From: Sipunculus nudus
Taxonomy: Eukaryota > Annelida > Sipuncula > Golfingiida > Sipunculidae
DNA: 64,000 nucleotides
Reading direction: 5' to 3'
NCBI GenBank assembly: GCA_026874595.1
Contig: CM049310.1
Location: forward strand, 20,684,058-20,748,057
Shown here: positions 37,873 through 49,762 of the stretch, in pieces
Layout of the letters: every line of letters begins with the position of its first letter
How positions within the stretch are numbered: position 1 is the stretch's first letter
The notes under the pieces: generated by a model
Told to the model about the DNA's origin: nothing
The model's input: the letters and a program-made list of their open reading frames with translations, nothing else
Database searches by the model: none
Made by a program: the position numbers and the translations under genes

Positions 37873-38881
37873 AAGTTAAAAAAATTTTTTACTGGCCTAC
37901 TCCGGAAGTTGTTCCTGTTTTCCTCTTGTAAAAACATTTTATTTTGCTTCATAAGCATTTGCCTGTTTGGTGTTTTTTCAAAGTCCCTCTATTATCGCCA
38001 TATTCCACCTGGCCCTGACCGGGCTCTTATGTGAAAATTCTAGTATATGTAATCAATTCTGGAGAAGAATCACCAAATGGAAGAAAATTCTGTAGACATG
38101 TTGTTTTCAGACACTTAATTGTAGGAAACAAATAGTGGGCCACAATAAGTATACTCTATTGTCACGTTAAGCAGACAGTAGACTTTCTCACCACCTTGCT
38201 GGGAAATGATAATTTCAATTACTAATATTCTTTCTTTATTCACGCAACTACAATATTCTCAGTTCAAGGTAACAGCAAATTAATTCTTGACTGATTACAG
38301 AACCAATTTACACAGCATCAGTAGCATTAGATTCAAAGAAAAATAATCTTTAGTTGGCCATTTTCTTTCTTGGATAAATTAAATAATTCTGATAATACCT
38401 CTTTGACTTAAATTTCCTATACTTATCTTTATCTGCTCAAATACTAAAGAGAAATATAACAAATTAACATTTTAAAATGTTTTTTTTTTTTACTTTATTT
38501 TTGAAAATGCAATGGAACATGCAATACCAGTATGAACACAACTTGCGTTCATGGCTGCGAGCAATAATATTTTTAGGGCAAGTAAAAATTGATGTAGGAT
38601 GAGTATAAGCCAGATGTTCAAGTGTGTTCAAAAGTTAATGTTGTCCCACCGTGACCACTTCCACTTGCTTTGCCAATGTCCATAAATTTAGCTGGCACTA
38701 AAATTTGTACAAACATAAATACAATATATACACATTCAGAGACTGCTTTCTAGTTAATTCTGCTGAGGTTTCCCACAGGCATCCATGTCTCTCAACATGA
38801 AAAGTCTTGTAGATGTCAGGGGCGGATTGTGAATTTAGTAGAGGAGGGGACAGGGGAAACACACACCCCTCTTAATACTGA
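37873..38881 (-). other. EVI5 intron segment, possible promoter-like stretch at 37.9 kb
   Basis: The segment near 37.9-38.0 kb has higher GC content and carries ccggaagttg (ETS-like). CCAAT-like attggcta lies at about 37446, on the other side of the small ORF. The rest is AT-rich intron with no feature. Promoter activity is speculation. Confidence 0.3.
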
Positions 38882-39578
38882 ACAAGTGACCCATGGGTCA
38901 TGACGCTCAGCTGACTGGGAAGAGATTTGCCAAAGGAAATTTTATCATCTGAATGGTAGTATATACCCATTCACCTGAAGCATCAAACAGATTAACCAAC
39001 AGGCCAAGATTGTGACTGTATTTATATATCTCAAAAATAGAGAAAAATGCATAAAATTTTAAAAGAAAATACAGGTGGTTCCACCAGTCTGCAGAAACTA
39101 ATAAAAACACTGAATGGTCAATATCCATGCAAAGAATCATAGTGATCTATGCATTAGTTGTTCAGATACTTCAGCTTTTGTATCAAATTTTCCATTATTC
39201 TGAGGGATACTTCTGAGTCCTACTGCTTGAAGGATACGGGTAACAGAGATCTAATTTCAAGTTTCCACAGACACTTTTCATGGGCCTCCTTGCATGACAA
39301 GAATGAAGATTTTAGGTCCAGTTGTTACAATTTGTGCCACGTTAACAGATGACAGCATCCTTAATGGTCTCAAAAATAGAGAAAAAAATTCGTAAACAAG
39401 TGACCCATGGGTCATGTCGCTCAGCTGACAGGGAAGAGATTCGCTAAAGGAAATTTTATCATCAGAATTGTAGTATATACCCATTCAACTGAAGCATCAA
39501 ACAGATTAACCAACAGGCCAAGATTTAGTCTTTATTTATATATCTCAAAAATAGAGAAAAAATGTGTAAACTTTAAAA

Positions 39579-40748
39579 ACTAGAATAAGGGTAGCCGACA
39601 AGTGACCACGTGTATCCGCCAAAATCAGAGTTGAACGGTTGAAGTGAGGCATGGATTGAGTGGCAAGGGGAAATAGAGTGAGGTATGTTGCATATTAGCA
39701 TGGATGTCTGCAGCCTAAATGTGTATGTAGGTTGTGCCACCTACCACAAATCCAGAAAGATGTCCAAGTTATATACATATGCAAAATTTTAGGCAGAAAA
39801 GTCAAACCACTACATGTATATGAGTGATTTTAGCCAACGGCAGATAAAACAGACAGACGCTGTCCAAAAATGGTTACACGTGGCCCCTCCAGTTGACCTA
39901 TGTGAGATCTATACACATGCAAAATTTTGGCCCAATCGTTCAAACGGTTTCCGAGATATGAGCTCGGATGTCTGCAGCGTAAACTAGAATGTAGGTGGCG
40001 CCACCTGTCATAAAATCAAGAAAGCTATCCAGGATGTATAAAACTACAAAATTTTAGGCAGATATGTCAAACCACTGCCGAGATATGAGTGACATTATCC
40101 CACAGCAGAAAACAGACAGACGCTGTTCAAAAATGGTTGCACGTGGCGCCACCAGTTTTGCGTATGATAAAGAGCTATGTGATATCTATACACATGCAAA
40201 ATTTTGGCCCAATCGGTCAAACAGTTCCTGAGATATGAGCTTGGATGTGATCAGCTTGAACGTGAATGTAGGTGGTGCCATCTGTCATAAAATCAAGAAA
40301 GCTATCCTGGATGTATATGCATGCCAAATTTCAGGTGAATTAGTCAATTCACTGCAGAGATATGAGTGATTTTAACCCAAGGCAGATGAACAGATAGACA
40401 CTGTGCAAACATGGTTACAGGTGGCGCCACCATTTTTGTGTATGTTATAAAGCAATCCAAGGGCTACATTTGTATAAATTTTATTTCCTGATTGGTCAAT
40501 CGGTTCCCGAGATATGAGGGTTTATGTGTGGAAACAGATGCACAAATGGACGCTGGATAGAGGGGAAAGGTCAGAGGTCAACACAAATTGGTTAGGCACT
40601 AGTTCACATGTGACTAGATAATTGGTGTAAGTTTCGGAAAAATCTGTCCATTTTTCTCAGAGGAGCTCTCTGGAAACAAACGTGGCGGCGGCGGAGGAAC
40701 CCGGTCAAAAAGATAGTATCTGCAAAACTTTGTTTTGGAGGATACAAA
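39579..40748 (+). mobile_element. Nested family-2 element (GTATCC/GGATAC hairpin type)
   Basis: It starts aactagaataaggg and soon carries the arm gtatccgccaaaa (about 39613). It ends with a GC-rich ggcggcggcggagg run and a hairpin at 40716-40745 (gtatctgcaaaac, loop ttt, ttttggaggatac) whose right arm is the inverse of the head arm. The core alternates two half-units around ggtggcgccacc-like sites near 39733, 39992 and 40270 and cgtggcgccaccagtt-like sites near 39877, 40141 and 40421, giving a higher-order period near 270 bp. It is inserted in the A-rich spacer of a family-1 core unit. Confidence 0.65.
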
Positions 40749-40754
40749 AATACA

Positions 40755-43700
40755 GGTGGCTCCACCAGTCTGCAGAAACTAATAAAAACACTGAATGGTC
40801 AATATCCATGCAAAGAATCATGGTGATCTCCGCATTAGTTGTTCAGATACTTCAGCTTTTGTATCAAATTGTCCATTATTCTGAGGGATACTTCAGAGTC
40901 CTATAGCTTGAAGGATATGGGTAACAGAGACCTAATTTCAAGTTTCCACAGGCACTCTTCATGGGCCTCCTTGCATGACAAGAATGAAGTTTCTAGGTCC
41001 AGTTATGCAATTTGTACCCTGTTGACAGATAACCACATCTTTAAAGGTCTCAAAAAAAGAGAAAAAAAATTTGAAAAATTTGAAAAAAATAGAGGTGGCG
41101 CACCCAGTCTGCAGAAACTGATGGAACAGCTCTTGATCAATATGTATGCCAAAAATCATGACCATCAGTGATGTAGTTATTGAGATATTGAAGTTTTTGT
41201 ATGAAATTTTTGACTACTCTGGGGGGTACTTTGGGGCCCCATATAACGATGGATATGGGTAACAGAGCCCTAATTTCTGGTTTCCATGGAGACTTTTCAT
41301 AGGTCTCTCAGTGTGTCAAGAATGAAGATTCTAGGTGCAGTGGTTACGATTAATGCGACGTTAACAGATGACAGCATCCTTAAAGGTCTCAAAAATAGAG
41401 GAAGAAATCGTAAAAAAAATCAAACAATGTAGGTGGCGCCACCAGTCTGCAGGAACTGATGGAACATCTCATGATCAATATGTATGCTGAAAATCATGAC
41501 AATCAGTGATGTAGTAATTGAGATATTGAAGTTTTTGTATGAAATTTTTGACTACTCTGGGGGGGTACTTTGGGGCCCCATAGCTCGAAAGATATGGGTA
41601 ACAGAGACCTTATTTCTGGTTTCCAAGGAGATTTTTCACGGACCTCTCAGTGTGTCAAAAATTAAGATTCTAGGTCCAGTCTTTATGATTTGTGCCTTGT
41701 TAACAGATGTTCACATTTTGAAAGGTCTCAAAAATAGAGAAAAAAATTCATAAAAAATCCAACGATACAGGTGGCGCCACCAGTCTGCAGGAAGTGATGA
41801 CACATCTCATGATCAATAGTTATGCCACAAATCAAGACCATCAGTCAAGTAGTTAATGAGATATTGAAGTTTTTGTATGAAATTTTTTACTTTTCTTGGG
41901 GGTACTTTGGGGCCCCATAGCTCAAAGAATATGGGTAACAAAGACCTAATTTCTGGTTTCTATGGAGACTTTCCATAGGTTTCTCAGTGTGTCGAGAATG
42001 AAGATTCTAGGTCCAGTCATTACGATTTGTGCCACATTAACAGATGACTGCATCCTTAAAGGTCTCAAAATTTGAGGAAAAAATCGTGAAAAATCGAACA
42101 ATACAGGTGGCGCCACCAGTCTGCAGGAACTGATGGAACATCTCATAATCAATATGTATGTCAAAAATTATGACCATCAGTGATGTAGTTATTGAGATAT
42201 TGAAGTTTTTTGAATAAAATTTTTTACTACTCTGGGGGGTACTTTGGGGCCCCATAGCTTGAAGGATATGGTTAACAGAGACCTAATTTCTGGTTTCCAA
42301 GGATATTTTTTATTGACCTCTCAGTGTTTCAAGAATTAAGATTCTAGGTCCAGGCTTTATGATTTGTGCCTTGTTAACAGATGTTCACATTTTGAAGGTC
42401 TCAAAAATAGAGAAAAAAATTCGTAAAAAATTGAACGATATAGGTGGCGCCACCAGTCTGCAGGAAGTGATGGAACATCTCATGATCAATATGTATGCCA
42501 AAAATCATGACCATCAGTCAAGTAGTTAATGAGATATTGAAGTTTTTGTATGAAATTTTTTACTTTTCTGGGGGGTACTTTGGGGCCCCATAGCTCGAAG
42601 GATATGGGTAACAGAGACCTAATTTCTGGTTTCCAAGGAGATTTTTCATTGACCTCTCAGAATGTATAGTAACAAGATTCTAAGTACAGCGGTTACGATT
42701 TGTGCCAGGTTAACGGACAGACGGACAGACGGACGGACGGACAGACGGAAGACGGACAAAGAGTGATCGCTATAGCTCAGCATGACTGAAAGTCAGCTGA
42801 GCTAAAAAACCTGAACAAATAAAGGTGGTGCCACTAGTCTGCAGAAACTGATGAAACACTCCATAATCAATATCCATGCAAAGAATCATGGGGATCTCTG
42901 CATTAGTTGTTCAGAAATTCAGCTTTTGTATCAAATTGTCCATTATTCTGAGGGATACTTTAGAGTCCTATAGCTTGAAGGATATCGGTAACAGAGATCT
43001 AATTTCAAGTTTCCATGGAGACTTTACATGCGTCTCCCAGTGTGTCAAGAAGGAAGATTCTAGGTCCAGTTGTTATGATTTGTGCCCTGTTAACAGATGT
43101 TCATATCTTAAAAGGTCTCAAAAAGAGAGAAAAAAAAATTAGCAAAAAAAACCCGAAAAAATACAGGTGGCATCACTAGTCTGCAGAAACTGATGAAACA
43201 CTCCATGATCAATATCCATATAAACAATTATGGTGATCTCTGCATTAGTTGTTCAAATACTTCAGCTTTTGTATCAATTTTCCATTATTCTGTGCTGTAT
43301 TTTGGAGTGCCATAGCTCAATGGATATGGGTAACAGAGACCTAATTTCAGGTTTCCATGTAGACTTTTCATGGGTTTCCCTGTGTATCAAGAATGAGGAT
43401 TCTAGGTCCAGTTGTTATGATTTGTACCCTGTTGACAAATAACTACATCCTTAAAGGTCTCAAAAATAGAGAAAAAATTGTAAACATTTGAAAAAATATA
43501 GAATGCATCACCAGTCTGCAGGAACTGATGGAACACCTCTTGATCAATATGTATGCTAAAAATCATGACCATCAGTTTTGTAGTAATTGAGAAGTTGCAG
43601 TTTGTTTTTTTCAAATTTTCCATTATTGGAGGGGGTAATTGGGAGCCCCACAGCTCAAAGGATATCTGTAACAGAGACCTTATTTCAGGTTTCCATGGAG

Positions 43701-43810
43701 ACTTTTCATAGGTCTCTCACTGTGTGAGGAATGAAGATTCTAGGTCCAGTCTTTACAATTTGTGCCCTGTTGACAGATGCACACATTTTTAAAGGTCTCA
43801 AAAATAGAGA
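40755..43810. repeat. About 337-bp satellite core of the family-1 elements
   Basis: Units begin at caggtggcgccaccagtctg-type sites near 40755, 41090, 41432, 41769, 42105, 42442, 42824, 43165 and 43502. They continue beyond the copy-3 insertion near 46476 and 46820. An early copy is at 39072. Each unit carries aatatgtatgccaaaaatca, gagatattgaagtttttg, ggggccccatagctc, gatatgggtaacagagacct, gattctaggtccag, tttgtgcc.tgttaacagat and a closing A-rich spacer. The 41.4-42.4 kb copies are spaced exactly 337 bp apart. Confidence 0.92.
42713..42803 (+). repeat. ACGG/ACAG microsatellite and terminal hairpin of nested copy 2
   Basis: An acggacagacgg-type run (42713-42758) is followed by gtgatcgctatagctcag and the inverse arm agtcagctgagct (hairpin 42774-42803), then aaaa. 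The same order occurs at 46355-46448 and 47090-47171. Confidence 0.85.
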
Positions 43811-43811
43811 A

Positions 43812-46453
43812 ACAAGGGACCTATGGGTCACGGCGCTCAGCTGTTATATATGATAAGAAAACATTATTTAGAAATGAGGCACATGCTGGTTTTGTGTGGT
43901 AATAAATATAAGCTGTATTATGAGTTGTTGTTGTTTAGCTTATGTATGATTTTGATAGTAACTTTGGAGACAGGGAAGAGGACTGATTTCATTTATTTTA
44001 TTAACTAATGGAGTACTTTTGTAACACAGATTCTGACTTGGTCAAATAACTTATAAGCAGAACATATAATATAAGAGTTTAACTATTTATTAAAAAAAAA
44101 TTACAAATATTGTCCCAAATATAATTTTTATTTAAAATAATAAGAGAATCATATGATTTTTTAAAATGAAATATAACTGAAGTGATTATTAAAATAATAT
44201 GAAAGAATATATTCATGAATGCATTCATGAATACATTTTGAAAGTATTTGCACTGGTATTCATATACTTTCATTTTTACCTGAATTCCCATTCTTTATGC
44301 AAGAAATTTTATAATGGAGTACAAATTCATATTCTTATTTAAATACAATTGCAAAGTATTTGCACCATGTCTAATATTTATATAGTTTTCACCAAACAAT
44401 GATGTTGAGAATCCAGAATATACAAAATTCACACATTTAAATAATGATCAAAAGTACCTGGTTTTATGGCTTTTATTTATATTAAAAAAAAATAAACGTA
44501 ATATATTCATTTTGGACTAAGTTCACATCAATGTACACACTAGACACAGTAGGAATCTAGATTAATATTATCAACTGCATCTTTGTCTATCATTAATTTC
44601 CTTCATATGATCCCTAATGATTAGTAATGAAAAATATGATTTACTTTTTTATCATTAAAACTGAACTGAAAAATACTGCATGGTGTTATTTGGAATATGT
44701 GACATTCTATCCATCGAAACAAGATTCTTATATCATCAGTAACTGCAAGTTAATTTCCTGTTATTATAAACTAACAAATTCCTTTTCTATTTTTCTTAAA
44801 TTTGTTATTAAAAATCAATAAAAATTTATTTATTTATTGTTTATTTTTATGTTGTTGGTTAAAACTACTATATGAGTTTGGTTGGACACCTGGATCAACT
44901 GTGGCTGGCCATAAGCTGCCTGGCTGCCCCAGTGAATGCCTCGCTTCAAGCATGCAAAATCTGCTGAAAGTTCAACAAGGTCAACATACAGGTGACTCAA
45001 GAGGGGCTGGAGAGAACCAAGATCTGACATGGTCTCATAAAAACATTAATAAAAGCTTCAATTTTTGGCCAATTTCTTTCAGCTTTCTAAACTAAAAAGC
45101 TGAAATCCTTATGTGTGCATGATATGAAAAATTATATCAACAGTGCTCACAGGAAACAAACGTGCCATGGTCAAAGTTGGGCAAAATTTAAGGTACTAAT
45201 TTTATATTTATACTAATAACTTATAAAATTTGAAAAATTCAGAACTAATTTTGGGTATTCAATTGAATCTTGATTAAATAATGTTACATCCCTGACAAAA
45301 AATCTCTAGCTTCAGCAATCCCCTTGTTAAGGGAGTAAATATATTTCTTGATTTTTTACAAAGTGCATTATGTTTGGGCCCATAACTTAAAACAATTACG
45401 CAATACTGACATCATTTCTGGCATGTGCATAGAGAATGTATAGAAAAATATGTATATTATATATGATTAAAGTCAGATCAGTGGTTTTGATATTAGGCAG
45501 TCTTGAAGTGTAACAATGGGTTTTTAATGGAAAAATGAAGTTTTTCATTAATATCTCGAAGGTATTAAGTCCTAGTGACCAAATTCTTGGCACGGTAGGG
45601 GATTTTGGAGACATCTAATTGTATGCCAAATTTTAGGAACTGAGAGCTGAAGCTGGGGAGCTAAGCTCTTGCAAAATGCATAACACTAGCTTGATGTAAA
45701 CAATATGTTACATGGTGCTTGTAAACTTGAATAAAATCTACAGTTTTTGATCAAATGGTTTCAAATTTGTGGTGTTAACAGACGAAATGCTATCATAAAC
45801 ATGCTGTGAAAATTAAATCCACAGTACTTACAGGAAGAAAATGTGCCATGGTCAAAGTTGGGCGAATTTATGGTACCAATATTTTATTTTTGTTAATATT
45901 TTAAAAAATTTAAAAGATTTTGATCTAATGTTGGGTATACAATTTAATTTTGATAAATTAAAGTTATATTACTGTAAAAAAAGTCCATAGCTTTAACAGG
46001 TTTTGTGTTAAGTGATCAAATATCTTTCCTGATTTTTTACAAAAAGCATTATGTTTGGGCCAATAACTTTTTTAAATTAGAAAATACAGACATAATTTCT
46101 GGCATGTACATAGGAACTATATAGAGGAATATTTATGGTAAATATGAGGAAAAACAGATGAGTGGTTTTGATATTAGGCAAACCTGAAGTGTGAAAATAG
46201 GTTTTTAATAAAAAACTGAAGTTTTTCCTAAATTTCTCAAAGGAACGAAGTCGCAAAGACCCAGTTTTCGGCTTGGTAGGAGATCTTGGGGACATCTAAC
46301 ATTATGCCAAATTTTGGATTCCTAGGTCTTACGGTTTTAAAATGTGCCACATCTACGGACGGACGGACAGACGGACGGACAGACAGACGGACGGACGACG
46401 GACAGTGGACCACGACTATAGCTCAGATGACTTATAGTCAGCTGAGCTAAAAA
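43812..46453 (+). mobile_element. Nested family-1 element, copy 3 (different core)
   Basis: The head at 43812 is acaagggacctatgggtcac with the ggcgctcagctg arm. The tail is a microsatellite at 46355-46405 and the hairpin 46420-46448. The head and tail match the family-1 elements but the core differs: two copies of a unit with a period of about 684 bp (gccatggtcaaagttgggc at about 45163 and 45847). The same core unit occurs singly in the element at 6.1-8.0 kb. It is inserted in the A-rich spacer of a 337-bp unit: left flank ctcaaaaatagagaaa, right flank aaaattcataaaaaatcg. Confidence 0.7.
46355..46448 (+). repeat. ACGG microsatellite and terminal hairpin of nested copy 3
   Basis: cggacggacggacagacgg-type run (46355-46405), then ctatagctcagatgac, ttata and gtcagctgagct. 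Equivalent to the tails at 42.7, 47.1 and (without a clear microsatellite) 8.0 kb. Confidence 0.85.
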
Positions 46454-46464
46454 TTCATAAAAAA

Positions 46465-47090
46465 TCGAAAAATACAGGTGGCGCCACCAGTCTACAGGAA
46501 GTGATGAAACTTCTCATGATCAATATGTATGCAAAAAATCTTGACCATCAGTGATGTAGTTAATGAGATATTGAAGTTTTTGTATGAAATTTTTGACTAT
46601 TCTTGGGGGGGGGGGTACTTTGGGGCCCCATATCTCAAAGGATATGGGAAACAGAGACCTAATTTCTGGTTTCCATGGAGACTTTTCATAGGTTTCTCAG
46701 TGTGTCAAGAATAAAGATTCTAGGTCCAGTCTTTACGATTTGTGCCCTGTTAACAGATGTTCACATTTTTAAAGGTCTAAAAAATAGAGAAGAAAATTCG
46801 TAAAAAATAAAAAAATACAGGTGGCGCCACCAGTCTGCAGAAAGTGATGAAACATCTCATGATCAATATGTATGCCAAAAATCATGACCATCAGTGATGC
46901 AGTTAATGAGATATTGAAGTTTTTGTATGAAATTTTTGAATATTCTGGGGGGTACTTTGGGGCCCCATAGCTCAAAGGATATGGGTAACAGAGACCTTAT
47001 TTCTGGTTTCCAAGGAGATTTTTCAAGGACCTCTCAGAATGTAAGTTACAAGATTCTAGGTCCAGCGGTTACGATTTGTGCCAGGTTAAC
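46465..47090. repeat. Last two units of the 337-bp satellite core
   Basis: Continuation of the outer element's core after the copy-3 insertion. Units at about 46476 and 46820 have the same internal landmarks, ending at the 47.09-kb microsatellite. Confidence 0.9.
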
Positions 47091-47176
47091 GGACAGACGG
47101 ACAGACAGAAGGACGGACAGACAGACAAAGAGTGATCGCTATAGCTCAGATGACTTACAGTCAGCTGAGATAAAAA

Positions 47177-49700
47177 CAGAGCATGAATTTGCATCATGAT
47201 ACATTTTGAAATACCACCATTACAGCATAAATTTTCAAAATGATCCTACATACACAATGTGAGGGGGAAATCCCCTCTCTCACCCTCTCTCCTATGGGTC
47301 CCCCCCCCCCCCTATTCTCAGATCATGTGTCTGCCCTAGGCTATATCCTGGTCCTCAGTCTTGTTCAGCCAACAGAATCTCTTCAACATGTATATTTATC
47401 AGTGAGATTCCTTGGCTGATACACGGTATCCATGAAACAGCATGTTTTACATTTCAAAACAGGCAAAAATGCTAAATTAGATACAAATAACTGGCCAGCC
47501 TGTATGACTTACTTGGTCTGGCATACCTAGTTATTGATCAGTTGGCGAATATAAATAACCAAAATTGTGAACTCATATTTGGCTGAAAATCTGACATGAC
47601 CAAGTAAACATTTTGACATATATATAATGAGGGAGTTATAATACAATGATCTCGAACTGTTAGCCAGGCTTCAAAATAATACTTTTTACTCTGTCCATAA
47701 TATTCAAGCAAATATTTTCCTTGTGAACCGAATATGGTCAAAGGTCAGTGATACAGTGATCATGCATTCTCTTATAAATAGCACTGTGTTCTCTACTGTA
47801 CCTATTCGCATGCTGTATTTCATAGCAATCTATCATACAGCTTTTCAGTTATTGCACTCAAGCTGAAAACTCTAGACACATGAACAAGTGACAGTGCACT
47901 GGTCAGTACCCAACATTTTCTCTTTGAGAATAAAATGATAAGGTACCGGCAGGATGCAGTCCAGTAATTAAGGGATTTAGGGTGCTTATAGTACAAGCAG
48001 AACACAGGCATGTAATGATAATTAAATGTGGTCAGACAATCTGCCCAGATGTTTCAATAAGCTGTGACTTACTTATCTATATTATGTACATAAGCTCTCC
48101 ACCCTGAGTCCACCAATACTGTTATAATATTTTTTTAGAAAAGCACAAAATATCTCTTATTATATCCATTAAACATCACTGGGAAATGGAAACAAAATCC
48201 TTGCTTTATGTTCCACAACCTTCTTGATACTATCTTGTGTATGACAGGTCTAATATTTTTTGTATCTGTAAAACATATTTTCTTGATGTGCTCAATAGCG
48301 GTGACTGCTGTCAACAGAACGTTGTGACAAAGTTAGAGTTTCTTAGATACTATATAACTGAAATGGCATAAATTATATATTCTCACAGGGATTTTTTTGT
48401 TCCCTCCTTAAAAACTGATTAAATTTGAAATAAGAAATAAACTTTGCACTTCCCAAAAGCAGGCTACAAAGACAGGTTAATCAAAGAATACAGGGATAAT
48501 GATGGTACCAAAATAACACTTATTAATAATCATATTGTTATCTTCTTTCAACAAAGATATTTGATGCCATCTGAAGATAAGTTAAATAAAGGCATAAAGG
48601 GTGATGGATTTTTTTTCTCTCTGTAATTAGATGTAGGTGCCTCTTAGGAAATAAAAGCTTAACTTGTGCTTTTCTATAGTAGTGGAAGGTCATATTGCAT
48701 AGAGACAGTGTTAACTGGAAAGAAATGAGTATTAAGAAACTTTATCAAGTAAATGTACCCAACCAATTTATAAAATATTTGATCCTATGACAATCAGGGG
48801 GCTGGTTTTCATTAAAGCTGGAGAAGGAAATGAATAGATTTAAATTTTGTAGAAGTAAATAATGTAAATATTAAACAGTAGTTAATTTTAAATAATCTGA
48901 AATATAATGTCAACTAAGAAACTGGTCTGTTGAACAGGAGTGATGACATCTAACAATGTTAAATTCTTTTTTATTTCACCTATCCTTTAAGGAATCATCC
49001 ATGGCCTGTTGGTGGCACTGACTTCTGAATGAAAGAAAGCATACAATAAGAATAACATGTTATGATGAAGTGTACTGGATCTCAGGTTACATGTATACAC
49101 GGGACCAGGAATAACCCCTGAAGTCATAAACTGACACTGGAGAAAACCTCTAAGATTATATTAAGCCTTTGAGGTGCTTGCAGGGTTTGAACAGAGCACC
49201 TTCAGCTCTAAAGTCACATACCTTAACTTTAGATTATATACAATATAATCTAATCAACATTCAACCATTACCATATGCTAATACCCCATTATATGCCATA
49301 TCAACTTTGTCACTCTTTGTAAATTATTATCTGTCTGTATTTCATGGGAACAGGCAAATCTAATCCCTCAGGCTTGCGCTCAAATCCTTTTGATACACTG
49401 CTTGTACACTTGTATTTTGATCATTGTAAACTTATTGCTTTCTACTGTATCAATAAAATCTTTCAAACAAAGTCTTTCAAACCTAAACTAAATGGTTGTG
49501 GCCTACCATCATCATATGTTGGTAAATGTTAGACATCTGATTGCAAAAGGGGTTGCTGAAATTCTTCCATTTGCTGTAAGAGCTTTGGATTCTTTGGACC
49601 AATGGCTGTGCAACACTACATTCAACCCTATGGATATATATCATTTCTATAAAATCTATCCATATTTTTAACCATAGTTTATATAACTGGTCTGACTTAC
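47177..49700 (-). other. EVI5 intron segment
   Basis: No exon or element seen. A C13 tract lies at 47300-47312. Confidence 0.5.
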
Positions 49701-49762
49701 CCAAATTCAAATGGTCCTTCATCACTGTCAACATAGGCTTCATTGAAGAACACATCCTCCAT
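49701..49762 (-). CDS. Candidate alternative first coding exon of EVI5 (49.7 kb)
   Basis: An ATG at 49762-49760 with A at -3 and G at +4 opens MEDVFFNEAYVDSDEGPFEF plus GG, then a consensus donor GTAAGTCAG. The peptide is strongly acidic. A second in-frame ATG 36 bases upstream (MGYSNNWW...) is also possible, and an in-frame TAA lies above it. A TATAAG string occurs on the minus strand at about 49813-49818. The exon ends in phase 2. Joined to the 19.9-kb exon it would read ...EFG-LEKEYNQL, giving a coiled-coil protein without a TBC domain. I do not recognise the peptide itself. It may instead start an unrelated nested gene. The ATG, frame and donor are seen; use as an EVI5 promoter/exon is inferred. 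Confidence 0.4.

Larger units (their letters stand above)
39396..42806 (+). mobile_element. Nested family-1 element, copy 2
   Basis: The head at 39396 (acaagtgacccatgggtcat, then cgctcagctgac) and the following leader are nearly identical to the outer element's leader (attttatcatc, tagtatatacccattca, gaagcatcaaacagatt). Its tail is the microsatellite at 42713-42758, gagtgatcgctatagctcag and the hairpin 42774-42803. It sits inside a core unit of the outer element: 'agagaaaaaaattcgtaa' on the left and 'aaaaaacctgaac' on the right. It is itself interrupted by the element at 39579-40748. Confidence 0.7.
38882..47176 (+). mobile_element. Outer family-1 pearl/HINE-like element with satellite core (nested stack)
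   Basis: The head at 38882 (acaagtgacccatgggtca, cgctcagctgac) is followed by about 150 bp of unique leader, then a core of roughly 337-bp units. The tail at 47090-47176 has an ACGG-type microsatellite, then agtgatcgctatagctcag and a terminal hairpin (47143-47171). The core has been invaded by the elements at 39396-42806 and 43812-46453. Removing them rejoins interrupted core units at their A-rich spacer (gagaaaaaaattcgtaaa). Frames of 60-110 codons inside the core are repeated on each unit and carry stops, so the element looks non-coding. The class (pearl/HINE, i.e. Helentron-derived) is inferred from structure. Confidence 0.7.

Noticed and set aside
38907-47199. Many 60-110 codon frames inside the 337-bp satellite on both strands
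   Set aside because: They recur with each unit, start and stop at arbitrary points and differ by frameshifts between copies. They are translations of non-coding repeats.
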